This document shows, piece by piece, positions 8,958 through 16,957 of a stretch of 64,000 nt of DNA. Positions within the stretch are counted from its first letter, which is position 1. Each line of letters opens with the position of its first letter. Position numbers and translations under genes: made by a program. The DNA lies in the NCBI RefSeq assembly GCF_900104345.1, contig NZ_FNJN01000003.1, positions 124,001-188,000 of the forward strand. The letters run 5' to 3'. This DNA comes from Microbacterium testaceum StLB037 (GTDB taxonomy: Bacteria > Actinomycetota > Actinomycetes > Actinomycetales > Microbacteriaceae). Below the pieces are notes generated by a model. It was given only the letters and a program-made list of their open reading frames with translations. It made no database searches and had not been told where the DNA came from.

Positions 8958-10928
8958 ATGCGGCCGACCGACATCAAGACACTGATCGGGGTCGGTCGGC
9001 CCGCGATCGCCGCTTCGGGGGCGTTCGCCGTCTTCGCGACCTCTCGCCCCGACCTCGCCGCCGACCGCGCGGTCGGGCAGCTCTGGCGGGTCGAGTTGCC
9101 CGTCGGCTCGCCCCGGCGCCTCACGCGGGGGGTCGCCGATCGGGCGCCCCACCTGTCTCCCGACGACGCGACGATCGCGTTCCTCCGCGCCGACGACAAG
9201 GGACGCACGCAGGTCTTCGTCGTGGCCTCGTCCGGGGGCGAGCCCGTGCAGGTCACCGACCAGCCCGGGGGAGTGACCGCCCTGGCGTTCTCGCCCGACG
9301 GCGCCCGCCTCGCCTTCACGGCTCGCGTGCCCGAACCCGGCCGCTACGGCACGGTCGAGGGACGGGATGCCGCGGCCGAGCCGCCGCGCCGGATCACCGG
9401 CATCCGCTGGCACGCCAACGGGCTCGGCTACCTCGATCGTCCGGCGCAGCTGTTCGTCGTCGACGTCCCTTCGACCGACGCCGAGCCGTTCTACGCGCCG
9501 GCGCCGTCCCTCGAGACGCCCGAGAAGCGCGTCGTGGCTGAGCCCGCGACGCAACTCACCCACGGGGAGACGAGCTGGAGCGGCGTCGTCTGGACCGCCG
9601 ACGGTTCGGAGGTGCTCAGCGTCCCCGACGTGATCGAGACCGCGCGCCGCGACCTGCGCGACCGGGTCGTCGCGGTCGCGGTCGACAGCGGCGAGCAGCG
9701 CGAGATGCTGAGCTCGTCGGAGAACCTCTCGGTGGCGACGGTCGACGTCGCGCCCGACGGCGCGGTCTTCGTTCTCGCGAACGACGTGGGCGATGAGGGG
9801 ATCGACTTCGTCGCGCCCGGCGTCGCGCTCTTCATCATCGAGGCCGACGGACCGCGTCCGCTCACCGACCCCGAGACGGTCGACCTCGGCGAGGTCGGCA
9901 GTCACCTCTCGTTCGACGGCGACGACGTGCTCGTGCAGGACCGCACGCGCGGTCGCCTGCGGCTCTTGCGTGTGACGCGCGACGGGCGGGTGGAGCAGGT
10001 GCTCGGCGGCGACCTCGAGGTGAACGGCCATGCCGTCGCGCGGGGCCGGGTCGTGGCATCCGTCGCCTCTCCCGAGTCCTCCGGAGAGCTCGTCGTGAGC
10101 GAGGGGTCCGAGGTGCGGGCGCTCACCGCGTTCGGCCAGGCCGCTCGCGCGGCGGGGATCGTGGTCCCGGTCGAGCACGAGATCGTCGGTCGAGAGGGTT
10201 ATCCCGTGCACGGCTGGGTGGCCGTGCCCGAGGGCGAGGGACCGTTCCCGGTCATCCTGCAGATCCACGGCGGCCCCTACGCGTCGTACGGCGTGCACCT
10301 GTTCGACGAGACGCAGGTGCTCGTCGACGCCGGATACGCGGTCGTCTACAGCAACCCGCGGGGGAGTGCCGGTTACGGCCGCTCACACGGTCGCTCGATC
10401 CGCCGCCGCATGGGCACCCTCGACTTCTTCGACGTCATGGACTTCTTCGACGGCGTCGTCGGTGCCGACCCGCGGCTCGACGCGGACCGCGTGGGTGTCA
10501 TGGGCGGCTCGTACGGCGGGTACATGACCGCTTGGATCATCGCGCACGAGCACCGCTTCGCCGCAGCGATCGTCGAGCGCGGATTTCTCGACCCCGCCGC
10601 CTTCCCGGGCTCGAGCGACATCGGCTCGTTCTTCGGCGAGGAGTACGTCGGCACCGACCCGGCGCTCGTGGCCGCGCAGAGCCCCATGGCCGTCGTCGAC
10701 CAGGTCGCCACGCCCACGCTCGTGCTGCACTCCGAACTCGACTACCGCTGCCCGCTCGATCAGGCGACGCGGTACTACGCGGCGCTCAAGCGCAACGGCG
10801 TCGAGGCCGAGATGCTCGTCTTCCCGGGCGAGGATCACGAGCTCACGCGCGCCGGGCGCCCGCAGCACCGGGTGCAGCGTTTCGACGCCGTCCTCGAGTG
10901 GTGGAATCGCCACCTGCCGGTGGGGTGA
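8958..10928 (+). CDS. S9 family prolyl-oligopeptidase-like peptidase (acylaminoacyl-peptidase type)
   Basis: Serine peptidase of 656 residues: an N-terminal beta-propeller with TolB/PD40-like repeats (..LSPDDATIAFLR.., ..FSPDGARLAF..) to about residue 390, then an alpha/beta hydrolase domain. The triad is visible as S518 in GGSYGGYM, D595 in LDYRCP and H627 in EDHEL, and HGGP marks the oxyanion loop. No signal peptide is seen. ATG 8958 follows the SDR stop by two bases. It probably releases N-terminal dipeptides or acyl-amino acids from short peptides; the substrate is not determinable from sequence. Confidence 0.9.
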   Translation: MRPTDIKTLIGVGRPAIAASGAFAVFATSRPDLAADRAVGQLWRVELPVGSPRRLTRGVADRAPHLSPDDATIAFLRADDKGRTQVFVVASSGGEPVQVTDQPGGVTALAFSPDGARLAFTARVPEPGRYGTVEGRDAAAEPPRRITGIRWHANGLGYLDRPAQLFVVDVPSTDAEPFYAPAPSLETPEKRVVAEPATQLTHGETSWSGVVWTADGSEVLSVPDVIETARRDLRDRVVAVAVDSGEQREMLSSSENLSVATVDVAPDGAVFVLANDVGDEGIDFVAPGVALFIIEADGPRPLTDPETVDLGEVGSHLSFDGDDVLVQDRTRGRLRLLRVTRDGRVEQVLGGDLEVNGHAVARGRVVASVASPESSGELVVSEGSEVRALTAFGQAARAAGIVVPVEHEIVGREGYPVHGWVAVPEGEGPFPVILQIHGGPYASYGVHLFDETQVLVDAGYAVVYSNPRGSAGYGRSHGRSIRRRMGTLDFFDVMDFFDGVVGADPRLDADRVGVMGGSYGGYMTAWIIAHEHRFAAAIVERGFLDPAAFPGSSDIGSFFGEEYVGTDPALVAAQSPMAVVDQVATPTLVLHSELDYRCPLDQATRYYAALKRNGVEAEMLVFPGEDHELTRAGRPQHRVQRFDAVLEWWNRHLPVG

Positions 10929-10936
10929 GACACGAA

Positions 10937-10964
10937 GGGCCCGGATGCCATGGCATCCGGGCCC
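10937..10964. terminator. Perfect 28-bp palindromic bidirectional terminator containing GGATGCC/GGCATCC
   Basis: A perfectly symmetrical palindrome (14-base arms starting GGGCCCGGATGCC) sits between the convergent peptidase and HdeD-like genes, with T-containing sequence on the right side. It works for either strand. Its arms contain the dispersed heptamer word described in the findings, once in each orientation. Confidence 0.75.
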
Positions 10965-10977
10965 TGTTCGTTCGAGA

Positions 10978-11526
10978 TCAGACGGCTTTGCCGAACTGGA
11001 TCGCCCGCACGATCTGGAACACGCCCAGGATCACGAGCGAGATGCCGATGAGCAGGAACAGGGTCACCGCGCCGAGCAACGGCGAGAACAGCAGCACGAT
11101 GCCGGCGAGGATGCTGACGATCGCGAAGAAGATCGTCCAGGCCCGCGCCTTCGACTGATGACCGGCCGTCGTGAGCGAGACGACGCCCTCGATGATCCAG
11201 AGGATGCCGACCAGGGTGCCGATGAACACCCCGAACCACGCGGTCGTGGCCGACAGGTTGGCGAACGAGAAGATGCCCGCGACGATGAACAGCACGCCGA
11301 GTACGAGGTAGCCGATGCGCGCCCATCCCGAGCGCCAGAACAGGCCGATGGCGATGTTCACAAGACCGGCGATGATCACGTAGATCGAGATGATGCCGAC
11401 GGCGACCTCGGCGGTGCGTCCCGGCCAGATGAGGATGAGCAGACCGATGACGAGGGAGAGGGCTCCGCTGACGCCGAGCGCGGTGCGCACGGCTCCGACG
11501 GCGGGGTTGGTCGTGGAGGTCGGCAT
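10978..11526 (-). CDS. HdeD family (DUF308) membrane protein
   Basis: Integral membrane protein of 182 residues with six closely spaced hydrophobic helices and short loops, matching the HdeD/DUF308 family, whose enterobacterial founder is linked to acid stress. The two internal halves (..LVIGLLILIWPG.. and ..ILAGIVLLFSPLLG..) look like tandem repeats of the three-helix unit. ATG 11526 has a GAAAGG ribosome site; the upstream in-frame ATG lacks one. Single gene, convergent with the peptidase gene. The function in actinobacteria is not established. Confidence 0.85.
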   Translation of the reverse strand: MPTSTTNPAVGAVRTALGVSGALSLVIGLLILIWPGRTAEVAVGIISIYVIIAGLVNIAIGLFWRSGWARIGYLVLGVLFIVAGIFSFANLSATTAWFGVFIGTLVGILWIIEGVVSLTTAGHQSKARAWTIFFAIVSILAGIVLLFSPLLGAVTLFLLIGISLVILGVFQIVRAIQFGKAV

Positions 11527-11599
11527 GGCGAGCCTTTCTGAGTGAAAGCTGGGAACGACTCTCACCCTAGACCCGAAGGTTCACCGCGCGCGAGGACCC

Positions 11600-12529
11600 T
11601 CACGCGGGGGAGTGCTCCAGCAACAGCGCCACCGTGAACAGCACCGGCAGGCACCCGAGCGTCGAGATGAAGACCACGTCGCGCGACAGGATCTCGCCCA
11701 CTCCGTACCGCTGCGCGAAATTGAAGACGTTCTGCGCCGTCGGGAGCGCCGCGAGCACCACGACGACGAACACCTGGTCGGCGGGCAGCGCGAAGAGCGT
11801 CGCCACGAGCCACGCCAGCGCGGGCATCGCCACGAGCTTCAGGGCCGAGGCGATCACCACGTCGACGCGGCGACCCGGCTCGGTCAGCACGCGCTGGCCG
11901 TACAGCGACATCCCGTACGACATCAGCAGCACGGGAACGCACGCCCCGGCGATCAGCTGCAGGGGGTCGAAGACGACCGGCGGCAGATCGATGTCGAGGA
12001 GCGCCACCAGCACGCCCAGGGCGGAACCGATGAGCATCGGGTTCTTCGCCGTCTGCAACAGGATGCGCCCCACGTTGCGGGAGCCCGAGGTGGCGGCATC
12101 CAGGATCGAGAGGGCGATCGGCATGAGGACCAGCAACTGGAACAGGATCACCGGAGCCGAGTACGCCGCGTTCCCGAGCATGTAGAGCGAGATCGGGATG
12201 CCGATGTTATTGCTGTTCACCTGGCCCGCCGACAGCGCGCCGATCACCGTCTCACCCACGCGGCGCCGCAGGACCAGCGCCGAAATCAGGGTGTAGACAC
12301 CGATCACGACCGCCGCCGTGATCATCGACACGGGCAGCAGCGCCGAGAACAGCGTGGCGACGTCGGCCTTCGCGAGCACCGTGAACAGCAGGAACGGCGA
12401 CAGCACGAAGAACGTCAGGCGGCTCAGCACGGGGCGCGCGTGCGGCCCGAGCAGATCGATGCGGGCGATGATGTAGCCCACCACGACCGCGAGACCGACG
12501 ACCGCGAAGCCGGTGAAGACGCCGCTCAC
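11600..12529 (-). CDS. AEC (auxin efflux carrier) family transporter
   Basis: Membrane transporter of 309 residues with about ten helices in two halves, related to MdcF-type malonate/malate permeases. The conserved NSNNIGIPIS segment in the middle and the ALPTAQNVFNFA segment near the end are family hallmarks. The GTG at 12529 is chosen because the protein then begins just before the first membrane helix; the in-frame extension to 12628 would run into the divergent methyltransferase gene. The substrate is probably a small organic anion but cannot be told. Confidence 0.85.
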   Translation of the reverse strand: MSGVFTGFAVVGLAVVVGYIIARIDLLGPHARPVLSRLTFFVLSPFLLFTVLAKADVATLFSALLPVSMITAAVVIGVYTLISALVLRRRVGETVIGALSAGQVNSNNIGIPISLYMLGNAAYSAPVILFQLLVLMPIALSILDAATSGSRNVGRILLQTAKNPMLIGSALGVLVALLDIDLPPVVFDPLQLIAGACVPVLLMSYGMSLYGQRVLTEPGRRVDVVIASALKLVAMPALAWLVATLFALPADQVFVVVVLAALPTAQNVFNFAQRYGVGEILSRDVVFISTLGCLPVLFTVALLLEHSPA

Positions 12530-12617
12530 GCGCCGGACCGGGGGAGAGGGGCGCACGGAGAAGTCATCGGTTCGAGCGTAGCGGGACGCTTGGCTCGCTC
12601 CGTGACGCCGTGATGGG

Positions 12618-13319
12618 ATGAGCCGCATGTACTCCGGATTCGCGCGCTTCTACGACGTCCTGCAGGGCGGGACCCCCGAGCCGTTCGCCGCCTGGATCGA
12701 GAGACGCGCCGCCGAGCTCGGGCGCGAGGTGGAGTCGATCCTCGAGCTCGGGTGCGGCACCGGGGCCGTGCTCGACCTCCTGCCCGCCGCGTGGGCCAAG
12801 GTCGGCATCGACGTGTCACCCGACATGCTCGAGATCGCCCGAATCAAGGGGGTGGATGCCGACCTGATCGAGGCGGACATCCGCGACATCGCCCTGGATC
12901 GTCGGTTCGATGTCGTCGCGTGCGTCTACGACACCGTCAACCATGTGCCCGTCTCGGACTGGCCGCGGGTGTTCGCCGTGGCATCCGGTCATCTCGAAAC
13001 CGACGGGATGTTCCTCTTCGACATGAACACGCTCGGGCGCCTCCGCGGCGGCGCGGGGCGGTCCGAGACGACGGTCGCCGGGGGATCGACGGTCACGATT
13101 TCGATCAGCGACGAGCGCGACGACCGCTACGACTGGCACGTGCGCATCGAGGGCGACCACGATCCGATCGACGAGACGATCGCCGAGTACGGTGCTTCGT
13201 TGACCGACGTCCGCCGCATGCTGACGGAGGCGGGATTCACCCGGGTCGAGGTGAGCGGCGGCCGCGATCGTCCCGTCGACGACGAGGCACCGCGACTGTT
13301 CTTCGCGTGCCGCCGCTGA
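12618..13319 (+). CDS. Class I SAM-dependent methyltransferase
   Basis: Methyltransferase of 233 residues with motif I ILELGCGTGAVLDLLP (about 41-56), an acidic motif II (VGIDVSPDML) and motif DADLIEADIRDI, followed by a YDTVNHV segment resembling UbiE/Methyltransf_11-25 proteins. Two ATG codons (12618 and 12627) could start translation. It is divergent from the AEC transporter gene and overlaps nothing on its own strand. Substrate unknown. The stop is 20 bases from the convergent DUF2127 gene. Confidence 0.85.
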   Translation: MSRMYSGFARFYDVLQGGTPEPFAAWIERRAAELGREVESILELGCGTGAVLDLLPAAWAKVGIDVSPDMLEIARIKGVDADLIEADIRDIALDRRFDVVACVYDTVNHVPVSDWPRVFAVASGHLETDGMFLFDMNTLGRLRGGAGRSETTVAGGSTVTISISDERDDRYDWHVRIEGDHDPIDETIAEYGASLTDVRRMLTEAGFTRVEVSGGRDRPVDDEAPRLFFACRR

Positions 13320-13339
13320 CGCGGGCTTCGGGGAAGCGG

Positions 13340-13861
13340 TCAGTGCTGCGGCTGCGGCCGGCGCAGGATCCAATCCAGCGTCGAATGCCAGGTCTGGCGC
13401 AGGGGGCGACCGCGCCGCCACTCGCGCCAGGTGAGCAGCAGGATGATCAGGTCGAAGACCGTGAGCAGCACGAGGCCGATGCTCGGCGAGACGAACAGTT
13501 CGTACACCTGGTACATGAGGAAGGCGCCGATCGCGGCGATCGCCCACGGGTACACCCGTCGGGTGCCGAGCATTAGGGCGATGACGATCGCAAGCTTCAC
13601 GACGCCGTGCAGCAGGAGGTACACGGCGAGGAAGACGACCGTGCCCGACCCGAGCTGCGTGATGCTGTGCAGCAGCGCGTTCGCGAGGAAGTCGTTCGGC
13701 TCCCGCGCCAGCTCATGAGCGGTGAGCCGCTGGGCGACGTGCAGGAGCTGGCCGGGGGTTGTGACGAGCAGCACGATCGCACCGACGAGTTCGACCAGGC
13801 CGTCGAGGCCCTTCAGGGCGACGCCGATGAGGAACACGAGATCCATCACCCGTTCGCGCAC
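13340..13861 (-). CDS. DUF2127 domain membrane protein
   Basis: Membrane protein of 173 residues with about four helices, including the family-typical VAVYLLLHGVVKL-like and YPWAIAAIGAF segments, so DUF2127 is a confident assignment although the function is unknown. The GTG at 13861 has a GGAGAGGAG site; an ATG five codons in is an alternative. A basic, Trp-containing tail follows the last helix. Convergent with the methyltransferase gene, with no obvious terminator in the 20-base gap. Confidence 0.8.
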   Translation of the reverse strand: MRERVMDLVFLIGVALKGLDGLVELVGAIVLLVTTPGQLLHVAQRLTAHELAREPNDFLANALLHSITQLGSGTVVFLAVYLLLHGVVKLAIVIALMLGTRRVYPWAIAAIGAFLMYQVYELFVSPSIGLVLLTVFDLIILLLTWREWRRGRPLRQTWHSTLDWILRRPQPQH

Positions 13862-13986
13862 CTGGCGCTCCTCTCCGGCCGACGTCGACGGCGGTCGTCG
13901 TCAGGGCCGAGTGTAGGCCGTGAGGCATCGGCACCTCGTCCACAAGACCCGGCTGGTCCTTATGCGCGAGGTCTACCGTCGCGGAA

Positions 13987-14769
13987 ATGAACACCTATGC
14001 CCCGAACCTCACCGAGATCCTCGATCGCGAACCCCTCCCGGCATCCGGAATCGAATCGGGCGACGTCGACTACACCGCCGACGGCGTCGCCTACCGCGGA
14101 TACCTGGCGCACCCGGCAGGGGAGGGGCGCCACCCGGGGATCATGGTCGTGCACGACTGGCTCGGCGTGACCGACTACGTGCGCATGCGCTGCGACATGC
14201 TCGCCCGCCTCGGCTACACGGCCTTCGCGGCGGACGTCTACGGCGCCGACGTGCGACCGGCGCCCGAGGACGCGGCCGGTGTCGCCGGCGGCTTCTACCA
14301 GGATCGCCCGCTGTGGAGGAAGCGCCTGACCGAGGCCTTTGCCTACCTGCGCGAGCAGCCGTCGGTCGACGCCGACCGCACCGCGGCGATCGGCTACTGC
14401 TTCGGCGGGTCGTCGGTGCTCGAGCTCGCGCGCACGGGCGCCGACGTCGACGCGGTCGTCAGCTTTCACGGCGGACTGCTCACCGGGCCCGAGGGCGAGG
14501 CGGAGCAGATGACCGCGAAGCTGCTCGTGTTGCACGGCGCCGCCGATCCCGTCGCACCCGATGACGCGATGCTCGCCTTCGAGAACGACCTGCGCACGGC
14601 GCCGTCGGTCGACTGGCAGCTGGTGTCGTACGCGAACGCGATGCACGCCTTCACGCTTCCGGATGCCGATGCCCCCGAGCAGGGCGCGCAATTCCAGGCG
14701 ACCGCCGAGCGGCGCAGCTGGGCCGCGATGAAGGCGTTCCTCGCGGAAGTGTTCGAAGCGCGGGCGTGA
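13987..14769 (+). CDS. Dienelactone hydrolase family protein
   Basis: Alpha/beta hydrolase of 260 residues with the dienelactone hydrolase Cys-Asp-His triad: C138 in GYCFGG, D187 in HGAADPV and H220 in NAMHAF. Related enzymes hydrolyse dienelactones in chlorocatechol breakdown, but most genomic homologues act on unknown esters or lactones and no ring-cleavage genes are nearby. No signal peptide. It ends at a strong hairpin shared with the convergent azoreductase gene. Confidence 0.88.
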   Translation: MNTYAPNLTEILDREPLPASGIESGDVDYTADGVAYRGYLAHPAGEGRHPGIMVVHDWLGVTDYVRMRCDMLARLGYTAFAADVYGADVRPAPEDAAGVAGGFYQDRPLWRKRLTEAFAYLREQPSVDADRTAAIGYCFGGSSVLELARTGADVDAVVSFHGGLLTGPEGEAEQMTAKLLVLHGAADPVAPDDAMLAFENDLRTAPSVDWQLVSYANAMHAFTLPDADAPEQGAQFQATAERRSWAAMKAFLAEVFEARA

Positions 14770-14776
14770 CAGGATT

Positions 14777-14814
14777 CGCCCGCCACGGGTTCGCATTGCG
14801 GTCCGTGGCGGGCG
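14777..14814. terminator. Bidirectional terminator between convergent genes
   Basis: Twelve-base arms CGCCCGCCACGG and CCGTGGCGGGCG pair perfectly around a 14-base loop, seven bases after the dienelactone hydrolase stop and before the stop of the convergent azoreductase gene. It lacks T tracts, as usual in this genome. Confidence 0.7.
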
Positions 14815-14832
14815 AGTCGGGTGTTGCGGGCG

Positions 14833-15480
14833 TCAGGCGTCCCGCGACGCGGCGAGGGTGCGTCCGGCGGTGACGGCGGCCTGCTCGGCATCCGTCTTCA
14901 GTCCTGCCGCCACGTCGGCGAAGGCGTCGAGCGCGGGATTCACACCGACGAGCGTGAAGGGGCGGTGCACGACAGTGAGGTCGAGTCCCCACACGTCCGC
15001 GAAGACGCGGCGCAGCCAGCCTGTCGAGTGGTCCCAGCCCTCCTTGGGGCTCCCGGGCTCGTAGTTGCCGCCGAGGACCGTGACGAGGGTGGCGGGCTTA
15101 CCGCGCAGCGCCGTGCCCTGCGGATCGATGCGCGGATCGGTGTAGGCGAGGTCGAACCAGGTCTTCACGTGCTGCGAGACGCCGTAGTTGTACAGCGGGA
15201 CGGTGAAGAGCAGAGCGTCGGCGTCGATCAGCTCGTCGGCGAGGCGCGTGCGCAGAGCGACGGCCTCGCGCTGGCCGTCGGTGTGCTGGTCGGCGGGGGT
15301 GAAGCCCGAGGTCACGGCGTCGCGCCAGGCGGTGGCGGGCATTGGGTCGGCGGCGACGTCACGGCGGACGACCGTCGACGACGGGTGCGCGGCGAGCCAC
15401 TCGGCCTCGACGAGGTCGCCGAGTTCGCGGCTCGTAGAGGTGGCGGGCAGGATGCTGGCATCCAGGCGGAACAGGGTCAT
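14833..15480 (-). CDS. FMN-dependent NADH-azoreductase / quinone reductase family
   Basis: Flavodoxin-like protein of 215 residues with AzoR-type motifs: LDASILPATSTSREL near the N-terminus (phosphate loop), VPLYNYGVSQHVKTWFD (isoalloxazine contact) and VTVLGGNYEPGS. Such enzymes reduce quinones and azo compounds with NAD(P)H and protect against electrophiles. It is divergent from an HxlR-type regulator over a 72-base gap, the usual arrangement for a quinone- or thiol-responsive pair. Confidence 0.88.
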   Translation of the reverse strand: MTLFRLDASILPATSTSRELGDLVEAEWLAAHPSSTVVRRDVAADPMPATAWRDAVTSGFTPADQHTDGQREAVALRTRLADELIDADALLFTVPLYNYGVSQHVKTWFDLAYTDPRIDPQGTALRGKPATLVTVLGGNYEPGSPKEGWDHSTGWLRRVFADVWGLDLTVVHRPFTLVGVNPALDAFADVAAGLKTDAEQAAVTAGRTLAASRDA

Positions 15481-15496
15481 GCGCTTCTCCGATCAG

Positions 15497-15546
15497 AGTG
15501 GCTATGAAAAACAAAGTGGCTTCGGGAAAGCTAGCACACGTAGAAT
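15497..15546. promoter_or_regulatory. Divergent azoreductase/HxlR control region with direct repeat
   Basis: AGTGGCT occurs at 15497-15503 and again at 15515-15521 (18-base periodicity) in the short AT-richer gap between the divergent genes, a plausible operator for the HxlR protein. TAGAAT at 15541-15546 would place a transcription start at or next to the HxlR ATG 15553, suggesting a leaderless message. The binding role is inferred from position only. Confidence 0.4.
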
Positions 15547-15552
15547 GGAGTC

Positions 15553-15882
15553 ATGACCGAAGAACATGACGTGCGACGGTGCGACGCCGCTGTCTCGCAC
15601 GCGTTCTCGGTCCTCGGCAAGCGGTGGAACGGCATGATCCTCGACGTGCTCGGCCAGGGGGAGTTGTCGTTCTCAGGCCTACGGCGAGCGGTCGGCGGCA
15701 TCAGCGACGCCGTGCTGTCGGACCGCCTCACCGAACTCGCCGACACCGGCCTGGTCGACCGCCGCGTCGACGCCGGGCCGCCGGTCGCCGTCACGTACGC
15801 GCTGACGGACGCCGGATGCCGACTGGTTCCGATCCTGGGTCAGCTCGGCGAGTGGGCCGAAGGTAACCTGACGCGGCGCTGA
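15553..15882 (+). CDS. HxlR family winged-helix transcriptional regulator
   Basis: Regulator of 109 residues with the HxlR domain: the N-terminal cysteine (RRCDAA, C10) followed by AFSVLGKRWNGMIL, the recognition region GGISDAVLSDRLTEL and the wing GPPVAVTYALTDAG. HxlR members with this N-terminal Cys often sense quinones or electrophiles by thiol chemistry, consistent with the divergent azoreductase. The next gene is convergent, so it is transcribed alone. Confidence 0.9.
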   Translation: MTEEHDVRRCDAAVSHAFSVLGKRWNGMILDVLGQGELSFSGLRRAVGGISDAVLSDRLTELADTGLVDRRVDAGPPVAVTYALTDAGCRLVPILGQLGEWAEGNLTRR

Positions 15883-15904
15883 CGAGGAAGGCCGACCGGC
15901 GGCG

Positions 15905-16519
15905 TCACGCCACCGCGCCCACGCCCAAGCCGGCGTGTCCCTGAAGGGTGCGACGCAGCTCTCTCATTGCGGTTCGCGTGCGGGATTTGATCGTCCCGAG
16001 GGGCTGGCCCAGGCGGGCCGCGATCTGCGACTGCGTGAGGCCGGCGGTGTAGGCGAGCTCCACGCAGAGTCGTTGGTCGGGGGAGAGCTGCGACAGAGCG
16101 GCGTGAAGGTGCGCGCGTTCGAGGTAGTGGTCGACGGCATCCGAGGCCACGTCAGCGTCCTTGACCAGAGATCTCGATCCCACGTGCCGGTCCCGATCGT
16201 GAGACGCCTGCGTCGCCCTGACGCAGTCGACGGCTCGGCGATACGCGATCGTGCTGATCCACGCCTGCAGGCTGCCCTTCGAGGCGACGAACTTCGACGC
16301 GTTCTGCCAGACGTAGACGTACACCTCCTGGAGCACCTCTTCGGCCAGAGCGCGATTCACGACCACCCTCAGCACCACCCCGAACACCCGGGCGGAGGTG
16401 AGGTCGTACAGCTGAGCGAACGCTGTGCGATCGCCCTTCGCGACGGCGGCCGCCAGAGCGCTCAGGGTGTCGACGGCGTGATCGTCGACATTATCGGTGT
16501 GCGGAGCGCGAGCGGCCAT
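15905..16519 (-). CDS. ECF sigma factor (SigK/ECF19-like)
   Basis: RNA polymerase sigma factor of 204 residues with a region 2 (LYDLTSARVFGVVLRVV..VLQEVYVYVWQNA, about 37-78) and region 4 (LSPDQRLCVELAYTAGLTQSQIAARLGQPLGTIKSRTRTAMRELR, about 145-190). The AEEVLQEVYVYVW wording resembles the mycobacterial SigK group, which normally has its anti-sigma RskA gene next door. Here the downstream neighbour is the convergent HxlR gene and the upstream side is a gene-free stretch, so no partner is visible. Confidence 0.9.
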   Translation of the reverse strand: MAARAPHTDNVDDHAVDTLSALAAAVAKGDRTAFAQLYDLTSARVFGVVLRVVVNRALAEEVLQEVYVYVWQNASKFVASKGSLQAWISTIAYRRAVDCVRATQASHDRDRHVGSRSLVKDADVASDAVDHYLERAHLHAALSQLSPDQRLCVELAYTAGLTQSQIAARLGQPLGTIKSRTRTAMRELRRTLQGHAGLGVGAVA

Positions 16520-16653
16520 GGGGTGATGCTGACAGATGATCCGGGCGGTGAGAGAGCACTTGCGTGCACCGTTGGAATATGCATCTGAATAAAGTTTGGT
16601 CGCCTGAGATGGAGCCGACTCCGAGAGTCGCTCGCCATCGTCTGGAAGCGCCG

Positions 16654-16667
16654 ATAATGCACATTAT
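16654..16667. promoter_or_regulatory. AT-rich palindrome upstream of the ECF sigma gene
   Basis: ATAATG, two bases, CATTAT: six-base arms pairing perfectly, unusual in such GC-rich DNA. It lies 135 bases upstream of the sigma start and about 290 bases upstream of the ABC-operon regulator, so it could be an operator for either side. Confidence 0.35.
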
Positions 16668-16931
16668 GTCAGAGTGAAGGGAGACGACCCGGGTTCCGTG
16701 CCCTGCGACCCCTTCGCGCACTGAAATGGTCGCATTGTTCCGTTCCCCTGATTTGGATCGGAACTGCTCCGCTGGGCGATCGACTTCAGTGGCCCTCGGT
16801 ATCAGCGGATCCGCGAAGGTCGTCGCGGGAACGCCGTGCCGTGACCGCCACCCTCGTGCGTCACGACGTCCTCCTAGGTTCTCGCGGGTTCCTTCGTCTC
16901 TCCGCTCCTAATGAGCGATTCGCACGCTATC

Positions 16932-16949
16932 AGTATTGATAATGATACT
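16932..16949 (+). promoter_or_regulatory. Probable operator/promoter of the ABC operon regulator
   Basis: AGTAT and ATACT arms flank an eight-base centre; GATACT (16944-16949) resembles a -10 box and would put the start of transcription at the ATG 16958. The repeat therefore overlaps the -10 and suggests autorepression of a leaderless message. The core GATAATGAT also resembles half of a Fur box, which is a possible alternative reading. Confidence 0.45.
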
Positions 16950-16957
16950 ATTTGGTC

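Larger units (their letters stand above)
16520..16957. other. 438-bp gene-free divergent regulatory region
   Basis: The stretch between the ECF sigma gene (-) and the operon regulator (+) has no convincing coding frame. It is AT-richer than its surroundings and holds an ATAATG-CA-CATTAT palindrome (16654-16667), on the - strand a TATTCAGATGCATATTCC stretch near the sigma gene, and an 18-base imperfect inverted repeat (16932-16949) just before the regulator start. It probably contains promoters for both directions. Confidence 0.6.
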
